Assembly: GCA_036897525.1 (NCBI GenBank)
Contig: JAYMTJ010000001.1
Span: 124,001-188,000, forward strand
Length of the DNA stretch: 64,000 bases
DNA from: Pelargonium x hortorum
Taxonomy: Eukaryota > Streptophyta > Magnoliopsida > Geraniales > Geraniaceae
Direction: 5' to 3'
Positions 39,831 through 52,100 of this stretch are shown here, piece by piece. The notes beneath the pieces were generated by a model. The model was not told the origin of the DNA and ran no database searches. It saw only the letters and a list, made by a program, of their open reading frames with translations. The translations under genes and the position numbers were made by a program. The first letter of the stretch is position 1; every line of letters starts with the position of its first letter.

Positions 39831-42800
39831 CTTACACAATTATACACTTGAGTTCTGTATTGACGAACCCCTTTAACTTTTATAAATTGTAGGGTTTGCT
39901 ATAATATAATCTAAGTAGGAACAGTGTCGAGACGGGGACAGAACGACTTCTGGTTTAATAAATTTTACGTTTAAGAACCCTTATTAGTATTTAGAGGTTT
40001 GAGCCCTTGATGATTATGGCACTGACTTATTCTAGAGTACAAGAGTGGAAGGAGTTTTTCTAGTAGCTACGAAGTGCATTTTACAGAGGTTTACTTCTTT
40101 TTATTCTTCAACTTAGACTGAGGGTTCATTTCAAAATCAAAACTAAATCCTAAATGAGGGAGTCCCCCAATATTTATTGTAAGCTTGTTTTCGGGCCTAG
40201 ACCCTTGTAAAGTTAGAGTCTTTATTCGTTCTTTTTAAGATTCGATAATTACCAAATTACACCCTTAATCGGATACTTAAGTTAAGGCAAAATGAGTGAC
40301 TGTGGTTTTCCAAGGTCAGGTATACACAGGAAAATGGTTTTTTAATTATATGTCTTAGCGCTAGACGAGAACGGACTCGTTTGCCCTTGTGTTTTAACGT
40401 GAGGAGAGATCCCCGATTTCTATTTATACGGGTTTTGGTATAGATAGCTGGGGCAGTGCGAGGTATATGAAATCTTATAATATGTCGAAAAGTGTACCCA
40501 TTTACAAAGTTTTTTCCTAAAAGAGTTATAGCCCGGTTCAGGCCCTAATATTTTTGCTTCTTAGAATTTCGTATATCCGGATTTCCGCAGCAGGAACGTT
40601 TCCCTCGGGAGAGATAGAAAGTCGATGCTACCTAAATTTGAGTAAAGTTCTACAAATAGAAAGTAATAAGTAGGAGGCCCCATAGTTGGTTTCTAAATAA
40701 AAATTCTTATTTGTCTTGGACTCGCTTTATAGAATGTTCTTAGTACTTTGTTGGAAAGAAGTCTGCCAGTAGCTGAATAACTGATTCTGATTCTATTTCC
40801 TTTAACCGAACTCTTAAAATCCGCCTTGTTCTTGTCAGCTATTTCATACCTTTGGAAGCTGTATCTCTGTGCCAGCTCAGGATTGATTGGGACTGCTGCT
40901 AAACTCTAAGGAAGTGAAGGGAAGGTTACTTGTTTACAGCAATATAGACTCGGGCTATACCATCACCAAGTTTTGCGATACCTGCATATCAGCGTTACAG
41001 GCACAGAGAATAGGTTAGAGAATCCGTTTCTGTTATTTGTTATTCCTTTAATTCCTTGTACCGGCTATCCCAATTAGAACAAGATATTGTATTGACTCTT
41101 ACACAGAAGAAACTTTCCTTGCTTTACAAAGAAGACTTTTAAGCCTCTCCTTTTATCCTTTATTTGTTACAAAGCACTGCTAAGAAACTTGGATTTAGAG
41201 TGGAATAAAAAAGAGCTTGGGACTGCTAAGATAGAGCTGCACAGGTTCTGCTTCCAAGCAAGGAGGATTTCTAGGGTCCTAAGGAAATGTCCTAAATATC
41301 TCTGCTATAAAGATCGGCTTCCAGAACTAAGACTGTTATCTTCCTTGAAATTAATAGAGTTACTTCGATAGAAATTAGAGATTCCTACAAGATCTTACTT
41401 AAGGGAACTCCTATCAACTCAAAAGTATCCCTCGATCGAGTACCCAGTATTGAAAGCAATCACTTGCTATGGACCTACTTTCACTGACAAGGCCTAGGTT
41501 TCAAAGGAGATGCTAGCTTATTAGAGTTACAAGAGTTTCTATATTCAATTGAACATCCTTTACGTGATGGTATAGCAAGAGTAAAGCACCAATTCCTTAG
41601 GCTCGGTTTCAAATGTTGAGAAAGTATTCGAGAACCTACATCCTTGCAAGATTGGATTGAGAGGAGTATCTATGGAATTTCAAGAAGTACCTGCTCTTAG
41701 TGTGTTGCTTACTGAGGCCAAACTAAAAGTCTAAACAGCTTCTTTCTAATCGAGACCAATCCGTTATTAAACAATAGGTTTTATTATAGGAAGACGAGTT
41801 GAATACGTTTTCATAAATCAAAGGAAATTCTCGAATATTATAGTAGCTTTACAAAGGAACAAGGAAAGTCCAGAATAACTCTATATTCTATATCTAATAA
41901 TACTAAATACAAGAGCTACAAAAGTAGTCAAAGCGCAACAGAAACTAAATCATGACAGGCAATACAGCCCCTCCTATTTGCTATTAAGTCTCGTTTAACT
42001 CCTATAGATCATAACTAGTCGTCTAGCTCTATGTTTCTTCCAGGATTTATAGAGAATATTTTAGTTAAATAAAGTTATGTTGTTGTGAGTCAAGTGAAAG
42101 GGTTTTTTCCTAGATTTGAGTCTGATAGGTCTTATTTTTAAGATTAAGAGTATTTTGTCAAGTTGAAGTCAGTTTTCCGGTCTTAATGTGCAAGGTGTTC
42201 CATAATACCTATAAAGGCCTTAACCTCGTAACCAAGAATGCAAAAGGATACCTTCTTTATTATCTAAGGTTTCAATCCTCTATGTACGATAAACACATAA
42301 AGCCAAGAGGAATATTCTCCGTATCTCTTTAGGAACTCAACTATCTTAGAAAATGCTATACTAAGCAAACTTACTGTCAGTAACCCTAGTAATCACTCCC
42401 TTACCTAGGGTAAGAACCTGTCACCTTGAAAGTCAGCTCAAGGAAAGTCCTAGTCATTTCTAATTGTTTAGGAATCCGTAGTCGAGTCCGATAAACTTTA
42501 GTTGGAAACCTGCGCCAGCAAATATAGGATATAAGATTTATAGAATTTCCAGTTCTAATTGGTACCGGTAAAGCAGAATTATTCTTCGAGAGTTGAGTCC
42601 TAGGTATCAGTTTAGGAACTCTTTAATATGTAACTCATCGAGTTTTAGGATAGCTAAAGCAAAGGATTTCAGTACTGGAAGTGAAGTGTTTCCTAGGGTT
42701 TGTGAGTCTAACTAAAAGGAAGGATAGGCACTTGTAAGACGAAGGAAGTAAGTCAAGTGAGAATATGTTTTTCTGGTCATAGTGTGTAAAGGTTAAGAGA

Positions 42801-42932
42801 GTTTTCTCGCTGATGAGGAATTCTCCAGGTGTGAAAGCAGTTCTTGGTTTTAAGATTCTAGTGTTTTTTAGGATTATGAAGTTTTGGGTGCTATAGTGTG
42901 TGATATACATATTCAGAATATGTTGCCTTAAC

Positions 42933-42952
42933 CTACTACTACTACTACTACT
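42933..42952 (+). repeat. (CTA)n microsatellite
   Basis: Six CTA units plus CT, without interruption. It lies about 20 bases beyond the high-coordinate end of an unrecognised minus-strand frame. Nothing suggests a function. Confidence 0.92.
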
Positions 42953-45900
42953 GTAATTAAGAAGAAAGCTCTAGCTCATAAGTTATCAAGAAGTCAATAA
43001 AATAGAAGGTATGGGTAAGTACGACTAAGCAAGTCCGTTTATTATGTTTTTCAGGGTTTCCGATTTCAGATAGTAAATTAAGAGAATTGAAGCTAAAGTT
43101 AAGAATTGAAAAGCCTTAATGAAGTCAAGTTTTAGTGACAGTTTTTTTGTACTGGTCCCATTGTAAGTATGTACACCCTCTAGAGACTCTCCAGCGTGAA
43201 CCTTCCTCGGTACCCTTCGGTCGGTAAGAACTACCCATTATTTTTGCAGGTTTCTATCCTCCTTAATGATAAGAGCATAAGCAGGAGGTGTCCTTAACGT
43301 AAGACAATCCAATTAAAGAATAGAATAAACTATATAACAGGTAAGGCAAGCTCCTATATTTATCTATTACTAACTGAAGACTATACTTCATATATCATCT
43401 ATTATACTCTGCTTCTGCTTGCTATATAGGTTCGACTCTTCCAAGTTCTATAACACCTTCTCGTCGTACTACAAATAGAAAATAGAAGAAGAATTAAGTA
43501 CATTCTAAAAAAAATGTAATTTTGGTCTTTTCTTTATTCTGGGTCCTTTCTGATCCAGTTTTTCTAAGTAAGTAATTCTAAACCTATAGTAGTGTTCAAG
43601 TTTGAGTTTGAAAGGAGCCCTCTCTTTTTGTAAGTGCTTTCCAGTATCTATAGCAGTTTTAGTTCATTGGCAGGCACCTCTATTTTATTTTCCAGGTAAC
43701 TTACGAACGAATGTCGATTACAACTGCGCTACTAATCAATATCAATCTAAGACCTTAAACGCCAAGCTACGGTTTGTCAGAATTCTATTTATTTGCTGTT
43801 TTACCTTTTGAATTCAACTAAACTTACACTCTTCTGATATTCCGCTAGGATAGGAATTGACTCAGTTCTTTTCATTCTACAAATTTGAATGACTATTTAT
43901 CTAAGTGATTATGTTCTTTAAACCCTTTAACAATAAAACTCTAATGAGAATTCCGAACCTTAGAAATTCAATGCCAAAGCACCCGTTCGAACCTAATTCA
44001 ATTTTCTATCTAAAGGCACCTACTAAATAAATGCCTTAGAGGAGAATCTATATAAGAAACTTTACAATCAGCTCTTATTTATTGTTTGTTATAGTTGGTT
44101 GAGAGCGTGGCTTCCTTTTTTGACAACAATATAACACAAAATTTGTTTGTAGAGGAGTGTGGGACTGACACTTAAGGGCTTATTATGAGCTCCACATATT
44201 TCTTCCTTTGGATACAAAACCGAGTTCTCTCTATTAGTCTATTAGCAAAGTGTGGGATATAATCAAAAAAAATACAACAAAGTAAAGTATATATGAAGTA
44301 GTACACTCTACAAAAGGCAATACCCGGAACCATCATATACCCGCTTCTCGGTCAATTGAGGAATACCTTGAAATTCTGTTATGTTAATAGAAGGTAGATT
44401 AAGAAGTCTGTAATATAATGTTCTATCTTAGTAACCTACAAGTCCACCAGGTTATGGAATCCTAAACTAAAGATCCCTTGAAAGTAGGACCCTGTCTCAC
44501 TCTGTATAGGTACCCCCACTCAATTGCTAACTAACCAATTGCTCGAACCTGTAATCCCTTACCTCTAAGTCTGTCAAGTGAAGCAAAATGGTTTTATTTA
44601 TTGAGCTGGTCAAGCAGTCCAATGTCGAGGAAAAGTCAATCCCATTAGAATAATGAGTTATCCTCCTTTGCAGTCCTAAGATTTACCTCCAAGCTCCACT
44701 AAGAATATCCCAGAAAACAAGTTCCTTGATCGATCAAAAGGAAATTACACTGGGCTTGGATGCAAGGGTTTAGCAACATTTGAATAAAACTAAAATAAAG
44801 TGTCTCCTTTGAAACTCAACAAAGAGGAAAATTCCCAACTTCCAAAGAGAGAGTACACTGACTAGAATAGTTCATGGGTTTACCAAGCAAAACTAAAAAA
44901 AGTAAGAATTAGCTTTAAGCTTTAAAAAGTACCCTATTAAGGTATTCCGGGTCTAAATAAAAGGTATCCGCCGCCTTCATTAAACCCAAAAGGTATAGAA
45001 TCGCAAATTCAGTTTAGTCTAAAATAAACTCAGGAAAGTTTTGATTACTGCTCTAACTCCAGACCCAGGGCTGGCTTCTCAAAAAAGTCGAGAGAAAGTT
45101 CCTCTAAAGTTCCGTACTAAATCCGAAGGGTCTCGTATAAAAAAAGCCCTTAACTTAAGTAATTTGAATTCAAGAATTTTAGAACCACATGCTAGAGTAA
45201 ATACACTTGCAATTTTAAGCTAGGGACACACTTGTGCGGTAGTTCCATAGGGCTAGAAGGCTTGTCTAATCTAATTATGATAGAATATAAAGGAGTTCTA
45301 AATAGCGTATACTCGGTTGCGAGGCACTGTAAGTACTAAAAACTATGGAATACAAATTTTAATATTTACTCATTTTCTTTTAAAATCTGGGGACTGTATT
45401 ACCCTTACTATTTTTTTTTTTAAGGATCCTTCCTAGTTTCATATGAATTAACTTAAACTAAGGCCAACGACAATAGTGTACAGGGGTGCTTTTGCTTACA
45501 CCCACGTTAATAATAAATAATAGAGCGTTTAATCGGTTTCGATTAGTTCTAATCTAACTATTTAGTTGACAAGGTTTTCCTATGTAGAGCATTTTATAAA
45601 ACTTTTTTAATCTCCCTAAATCTATTATTACCTTTCTTTTACTTTAAGTTATGCCTTAATCGGAGCAGGGCCCCCCCCAAAAAAATAGTCTTAGGAAATC
45701 CGGGCTTAGGGCTTTCAGGTATACAAAAACTTTAGAAGGGCTAGTATATAACAAGAATTCTACTTAGTTTACACTTGTTTAAGGGTAAGGGATGTGCTTA
45801 GAACAAGAACTCTCGTGAAAGCTCATATAAAAGAAAAGAAAAGAGTAGTTCCTATTCCTATAGTGAAGTGTTCCGGTTAAACTTTCTCGAGGTATAGGAT

Positions 45901-45986
45901 GCTAGAAGAGAAGAGGAATCATTTTAACAAACGATATTTCGGATATAGTCTATATATACTTCTTAAGTTAAGAAAGTCGAAAATTT

Positions 45987-46009
45987 CCCCCCCCCCCCCC
46001 CTTTTTTTT
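45987..46009 (+). repeat. C15-T8 homopolymer tract
   Basis: Fifteen C bases are followed directly by eight T bases, the longest homopyrimidine tract in the window. A second C-run, C8 followed by A7, lies about 300 bases before it at 45671-45685. Runs of this length are prone to length errors in sequencing, so the exact count may not be reliable. Confidence 0.9.
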
Positions 46010-47599
46010 ATCTGATCAATCAACGCTAAAGCCAATTAGAATTTGTTGGTTCAAAGCGTACTGTGTTTGCTGGTGGAACTCAAATCGATGCTCACCCCTA
46101 TCTGTGTACAGCCCTATTAGGAAATACCTTTTGAGTATCTGGACTCTTTATTAGGTTGGGTAAAGCCTTTAATCTAAAAATATTCTACTTTTACAAATAT
46201 GAAATCGAGTACTCTTTAGGTATTCCCTTTAAGCCTCTATTCTTTTCTTTCTGTTTGACCACAACCTAAAATAAAACTAAAAGCTAGGTTTCATTAAAAT
46301 TATAAAATACAAAATTGCATGCTGTCTTACACTTCATAAAAAAAGCAACTGCCTCCTGATTTTGCCCAGAATGTCCGCGAACTATTTTATTTAGTTCCAG
46401 TTATTTTATAACGCATACACTAAAACAAGTTCGGATCCTAATCTTCAAAAGATTGATCTCTAGTCATAAACTTAAAAAAGCTTTCGCTTGAGAACCAGTT
46501 TCACTCTAATAAAACAGATGCATTTCATAGTAAAACAGGCAAGACTTGTACTAGATTCCTTAGGTGTTCCTAAAGTTGCTAAAACAGGATCCCGTTAAAT
46601 TTCTAAAATACGCTGGGGTTTTTAATACATAGTTAGTTCTTTGATATAAAAAAAGGATTACAACAAGGAACAAGGATAGACCTAACTTCCATAAATATCA
46701 CTATTAGTTTGTTTGCAACAAAGGTACTCTATCAACGTTTACACTTATTGCCACCCTTATCCTTGACTTATTAGGGAATCCTCAGAAATTGAAATTCATT
46801 ATAGTCTAAAAAATGATAGAAAACTTTCGTACTTTTACGGTGGGCCTGTCTTGAAAAAAGAATTCTATATTCTTACTTTCGGGGGAACCTTTACGGCGTC
46901 TCCTGACTACTTTCGCGGGTACCTCCTATAGTTTTGTGTGCATGGACGAACTTATTCCTTGGAAATAGGGGGGGATCTTCCTTTTGGTTTCCCTTACCTT
47001 AGATTGAATAGAAGCCCTAGTGAAGATAAGTTTAGGATCTGTTAGAGAAGAATTGGTTCATGAAGAGAAGCTTATTGGTATTACATACTGGGTTAGATTC
47101 TAATCTTAGGAATTCTGTCTATACCCAACCCTCAGTTCTGGTTTACAAAGTGCTTAGAGTTCAGCTGACAAAGAATAGGTTCATAATGAAAGGGTTTCTG
47201 GAATAAGACTAGGAACTGTTGTTGAAGGATGTCAAGCTAGTATAGTAAGTATTCCTAAACAATCTCTTGCAAGCCAAATAAATACCTGTGGAAGCTTTTG
47301 AAGGTACAGTTGTTAATTGAAAGTCCTGTACTCACTTAGGATCAAACACCTACATAGCTTCTCTTCTTAATGCTCTTTCTTCCGGAAATCTATTAACTAC
47401 TCTAAATAGAACCCACTATATATCTTATATATTCTAATATTCTATACATAGTAATTAAGAGAACTTATATAGTAAAGTAAAGTAAAGTATATACAATACA
47501 TATTAAGACTGTAAGAATATAAATACAAGATTATAAAAGAACTATCTAGATACAATGGAATACAAGAAGACACTAGAGGGAATACAGTCTTCCTAGCTA

Positions 47600-47760
47600 C
47601 GCTACACTACCGGTTAGTACTACTCCTGATACTGCTCTTACTCTTCTTACTAAAGCCCTTATAGAGTCTACTTCTCTGGCTAGTAGTACCCTTTGCTCGG
47701 ACTGCTACTCCTGCTTGGTCTAGAACTCATGCTATGGTTATGGCCCCTGCTTGTATGGGT
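47600..47760 (+). repeat. Pyrimidine-rich repeat-like block
   Basis: This stretch is built of variants of CTCCTGCTT, CTGCTCTTACTC and GCTTGGTCTAG. Its last part (47728-47753, centred on GCTATGGTTATGGCCCCTGC) resembles the reverse complement of 55555-55583, with roughly 20 of 24 bases the same by eye. The two sides also share CTCC and TCTAG words in the same order. They may be inverted copies of one diverged repeat, or both may be degenerate simple sequence that converged. No open frame spans it. Confidence 0.35.
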
Positions 47761-49027
47761 TAAGCTCCTAAGTCTCATAAGTCAGAGGCATTAACAAGTC
47801 AAGAAACTAAGGCATATGCTATTGGTGGGTACTTTCCTAGGTATTTAGAAAGGTTATGGGTTTTGAGAGTTCACAAGGAGAACTCCCTACGAAACTAAAA
47901 TTGAGAGGAAATATAGAATCCTCTGGCTAAGGAGATATTCAAGATATAGAAAAGATTTAGACCATAACACGAGACCTAATTGCCTTAGAGACTCACTTAA
48001 TCTACAGTTTTTTAAGCCCAGCCTCGTTTCTTTGTAAAGTCAAGAAGAAAGTCACTGAAACTTTATACATTAAGCTATCTTCTCTTCTTATTTGTCGAAG
48101 TAAGCAATACCCCACTCCAGGGATTCCATTCCTTTTGATAGAGTTCCTTGTCATTCTCGGTATTGTGTACGCAGGTTTTCTCTTTTCTATTATATAGATG
48201 AGCTATAGTTTTTGACTACTAAAAGTTGAAGTGAAGCTTTCGAAAAAAGCGAATTTGTATGGTGTTAAGTCATTTTTTGTTTTATTGGTAAAGGAGTTTA
48301 CTCAAATTTTAAAAAGTAATATCTAGGGGATCCTTTTTAGCTACATCTGTACAGCTTTTTGGGCTCGGATAATCAATCAAGGCAATATATAAACGAGAGC
48401 AATTTAGGTGTATAAATAGAAATAAGCAGCTTTGACAGAGCATTAAAAGAACAAGAGACCCTTGTTTACGAAAGAGTTTCCACCCATGCTGTCTAGGGGT
48501 TGTAACTTAAGAAGCTTCTGCACAGTATAATATATCTCAAAGCAGGTTAATTGTAATATTGACTTTTTATGGTAAGGACCCTTTAATTGAGTAGTTATTC
48601 TTTTTTAAAATGTTTAGAATTTATATGTTATGTATTGCCCCAAAACAAAACTCTCGGGTATCCATGAAATTTCTTTAGTTAGTAAATCTAGTTTAAATCC
48701 CTTGTATTCTCGCGGACTGTTTTTATGATGCAGATCCATAGGAGCTCCAACGGTAGGTACTGAACATCCGTTTGATTCCGTTAAATATTGTACAGACATC
48801 CCTGGCCTGGGATGGGAAAAGCAACTACTAAACCTCAATAGAGACTCTTAAGGATAGGGATGATGACCTTTCAGATATAGCTCAACTGCTAATAAGTGTG
48901 TCTTGGTGTTTCCAGTTTATAATTCCAGCTAGTAAACAGATAATAAAGATGCTAGGGAATAAAAATAAGTAGAGCCAAAGTTATATGTTTCCAGTCCAGT
49001 AAAAGAGCAAAAAACCGAGTACAGGAT

Positions 49028-49174
49028 ATGGCTAAGGGGATAAGCAAAGGGAGGGTTTTTTACCCTCTAAAGAGAGTCAGGTTCATAAGAAAATACGGAT
49101 GCAGTTACAGAGTCAAGCTTTTTAAGAGGAAGGCTCCGGGTATAGCTCCAAAGAATAAGAGGGCATGTTTATGA
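49028..49174 (+). CDS. Small very basic open frame, unrecognised
   Basis: An ATG opens a 48-residue frame that begins MAKGISKGRVFYPLKR and ends with TGA. Sixteen of the 48 residues are Lys or Arg and none is Asp or Glu, giving a net charge of about +16. That is the composition of a small ribosomal protein or another RNA-binding protein. The same frame stays open for about 25 codons before the ATG. I do not recognise the sequence as any mitochondrial ribosomal protein, and no clear ribosome binding site can be assigned. A 48-codon frame is well within chance length here, so only the unusual composition supports it. It overlaps the end of an unrecognised minus-strand frame (49169-49435). It could be a decayed gene fragment or plain noise. 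Confidence 0.2.
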   Translation: MAKGISKGRVFYPLKRVRFIRKYGCSYRVKLFKRKAPGIAPKNKRACL

Positions 49175-52100
49175 AAGGCATAAAGGTCCGTCAAGGCATT
49201 TGAAAGGTTTCCTAGTTTTGAGTCTATGTATTTTTTTTATTTTAATAAAAAGCAAGTTAAGAAGCTTGTTTGGGGTATCCATTTTGGGAGTATCAATACG
49301 GTGAGGTTGACTATACTTAATACTATCTGGCTTTAACCTTCCTCCGTAAGACTGCGTAATATATACTACCATATTAAATAAAGGGCTTTGTACGATAAAT
49401 ACAGGGAATTTCTCCTTAAAAACTAAATTGTGCATAGATTTTAAGAATACAATTAGAACTATAAGGACTATCCTTTCATCTATACAAATAAAAGAAATTC
49501 TCTAACTCCAAGAGACTATTCCAATATCTATTATCTATTTATACTCTAACTACGAGGAAAGGTGTATAGCTCTAAGTTCTAGCTACAAAGACTCAGTTCA
49601 GTCAAGAAGGAAGTAAGTCAAAAGAAGATAGGTGTTATTTAGAGTTAGGCAAGTTGGAGGTTTAGCTCTTAATAAGTTTTATCGGTATTCAAAAGAGGGC
49701 GGGTACTGGTAAACATAAACGGACTCCGCTCCAGTCTACGCAATCAAAGGATTTCCTTACTGGAAAGTGAAAATACGAGTTACTTTGGGATTATTTGGTT
49801 AAGTCCTAAATCCTTGTTTTTTTTATGTTACTAGGTATTTTTTTCATTCTGTTTTAACTTAACTAGACGGGGATTTTACACGCAAAGTAGTTTCAGAAAC
49901 AAGTCTTGATCCTTTTATAATGGAAATGTATTAAAAGCTCAGAGTAGGAAACTCACTGCGGGATAAAAGAAAGACCTCCTAGAAAGAATTTATATAAATA
50001 CCGACCTTTCTCAAACTAGGCAATCAATAAGTAATAAATAAAGGGGTAACTTTCTACCTAATAAGTACTAACCGGGGTTTTTAAGAGATTTAAGTTTCCT
50101 CTTTATCGTTCCTAACATATAACCAATTTTGTTAAACTTAGTTTAGTTAACCTTTTACTAAATTGTACTCGATTAAGTTCTTATAGATATACTATAAATC
50201 GGGTTAAGCTCAAAACTTTACAGAATAGGAAGTCGGCTGTACGGAGTATACTAAAGTAAAAACAGTTTGAAGTCTATACACAAATTACTTATTAAGATAT
50301 CATTATGTCACTTTTCAACTTATCAAGAAATAAGACTCAGTGGTTTTCACGATAGAGAAATTTGCCTTCATTCGATTTCAAATCGGGGGTTACTAAAAAC
50401 AAGTAATAGTCCAAAACATATTTTTAGCTAGAATTTCTTGGTGTAAGTGACTGGGTAGCTGCTTATTCACTAAGATGTTACAAATATTAAGTCCAGATAT
50501 GCTTAGTATCTTTTGTCACTCACTTTGCTATAACTAGTAAAAAAGTTTCTATATAACTTATACTAACAAACCCTGCCCATTCCCTATTATAAGGATTCCC
50601 TTACGAGAGATTAAACAACCCCTACTTTTTGCCTTTCAATGAAAAATATCCCCTAACTTAACTATGTATCCTTTGCTTTTTTTCTGAGATTCAATTGAAA
50701 TTAATAAGTAATTAAGCCAGTACCTGCTTTGAGGAAGTTCTTGCTTTTAGTTTATAAACACTCATGCAGGTGTGGCGAGTATAAAGAAGCGAGTGCATTT
50801 TTTCGGGAGAAATGAAAGAGCTCTGACAAGTATAATTATATTAAATTAGGTTCTAGTGACCGGTGTTAAAACCCTCTGACGTAAGTTTCAGAAAGCTTGG
50901 GTAATGCATTGGTAATATATATTTTTTTGCATTTGTATTTATATTAAGTCAGTAAACCTTACTTCCTTCTATAGAAAACTCGGAAACATAAGGAATAAAG
51001 TTTCCCACCTAAAGCGAGGGACACTCTAAACTCTATAGGAATAGGAGATAGATAAAATAAATAGCAAGTTAATAATATCGCTAGAATAGAAAAGATAATT
51101 GCAATTTTGAGTGATTTAGCTTAAAGTAAAGCTTGTTCTTTTTCTTTCTGGATATACAAAGCCGCAGAAAGAACTCACTTTCCTTTCAAGTTTTATTGAG
51201 ATTTTCTAGTTATAGGCTTTCTAGTGTAAGGTGTTCTATTATAGACAGTACTATACAACTTACTAATATACTATTACATATATCTAAGGAGTCTTTCTAT
51301 CTAGTTCTTAATTCTTAATCTATTATTAATTAATTGGGTAACTATAGTAGGAAATAATATAATATAAGGAAATCCAGCCAAATGAATTTGTATTTTTCTG
51401 ATTTTATAGTGTAAGTTGGTTTATCTTTTCAGAGAAGAGATCTCATTATTTATATTCGGGAAATTGTATTCTTTCTAGTAAAGAAGTTTAAGGAATAGAA
51501 AATATAAGGAAAGCAAGTAACTGATTCTAAAGTCCCTTGTAAGTGTAGCTAGATAATAGAAACGGATTCTCTTACATCTTTGTATTAGTTGTTCTGATAG
51601 CTAGGATAATAACTGAAAATTGTAGTTCTTGTCATGAGCTATTTATTTGCAAGAGAGCTGAATCTACACTACCAGCAAAGCAAGCAAGTCAAGATAGCTT
51701 TTAGGAGTTAACCAGTCAGATAGCTATTCAGCAAGGGAAAGTACTTATTGTATTGATCTGGCTGGTACATAAACTGATTCTAGTCCAAAAAAAAGGTATG
51801 AATACTCTATAAATACACTATTATATAATAGTTGAGGGTACTTACCGATCTATTCTATGTGTAAGTAGCTCTTGTGTTCTAATTCTAGCTCTGTATCTTT
51901 TTGGGAAAGCAAATAATATAGTTTCTCTGGAGAACATATTCTAGTCTAAGCAATAACTCTAGTCTAACTCACGAGTCTAAGAAGTCAGTCCCCTTCTCTG
52001 GGTCGAGCCATGAAAGTCAAAGAAGAAGCTAAGGAAGAATGAATACAATATTATCGGAAATGGAATAAAGCTATTCTTCACTTCAAACTTATATTAGTAC

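Larger units (their letters stand above)
39831..49027. other. Mixed A+T-rich spacer and moderately G+C-richer blocks, no gene recognised
   Basis: Blocks at about 40.8-42.9 and 47.0-48.1 kb are less A+T-rich than the spacer between them and use a different vocabulary (CTAAG, TCTAG, AAGTC and CTCCTGCTT strings). Open frames of 60 codons (41189-41371, plus), 91 codons (42635-42910, minus), 69 codons (43602-43811, plus), 60 codons (45041-45223, plus) and 74 codons (48614-48838, minus) are unrecognised. Simple-sequence tracts inside are listed separately. I see no RNA gene. Confidence 0.55.
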
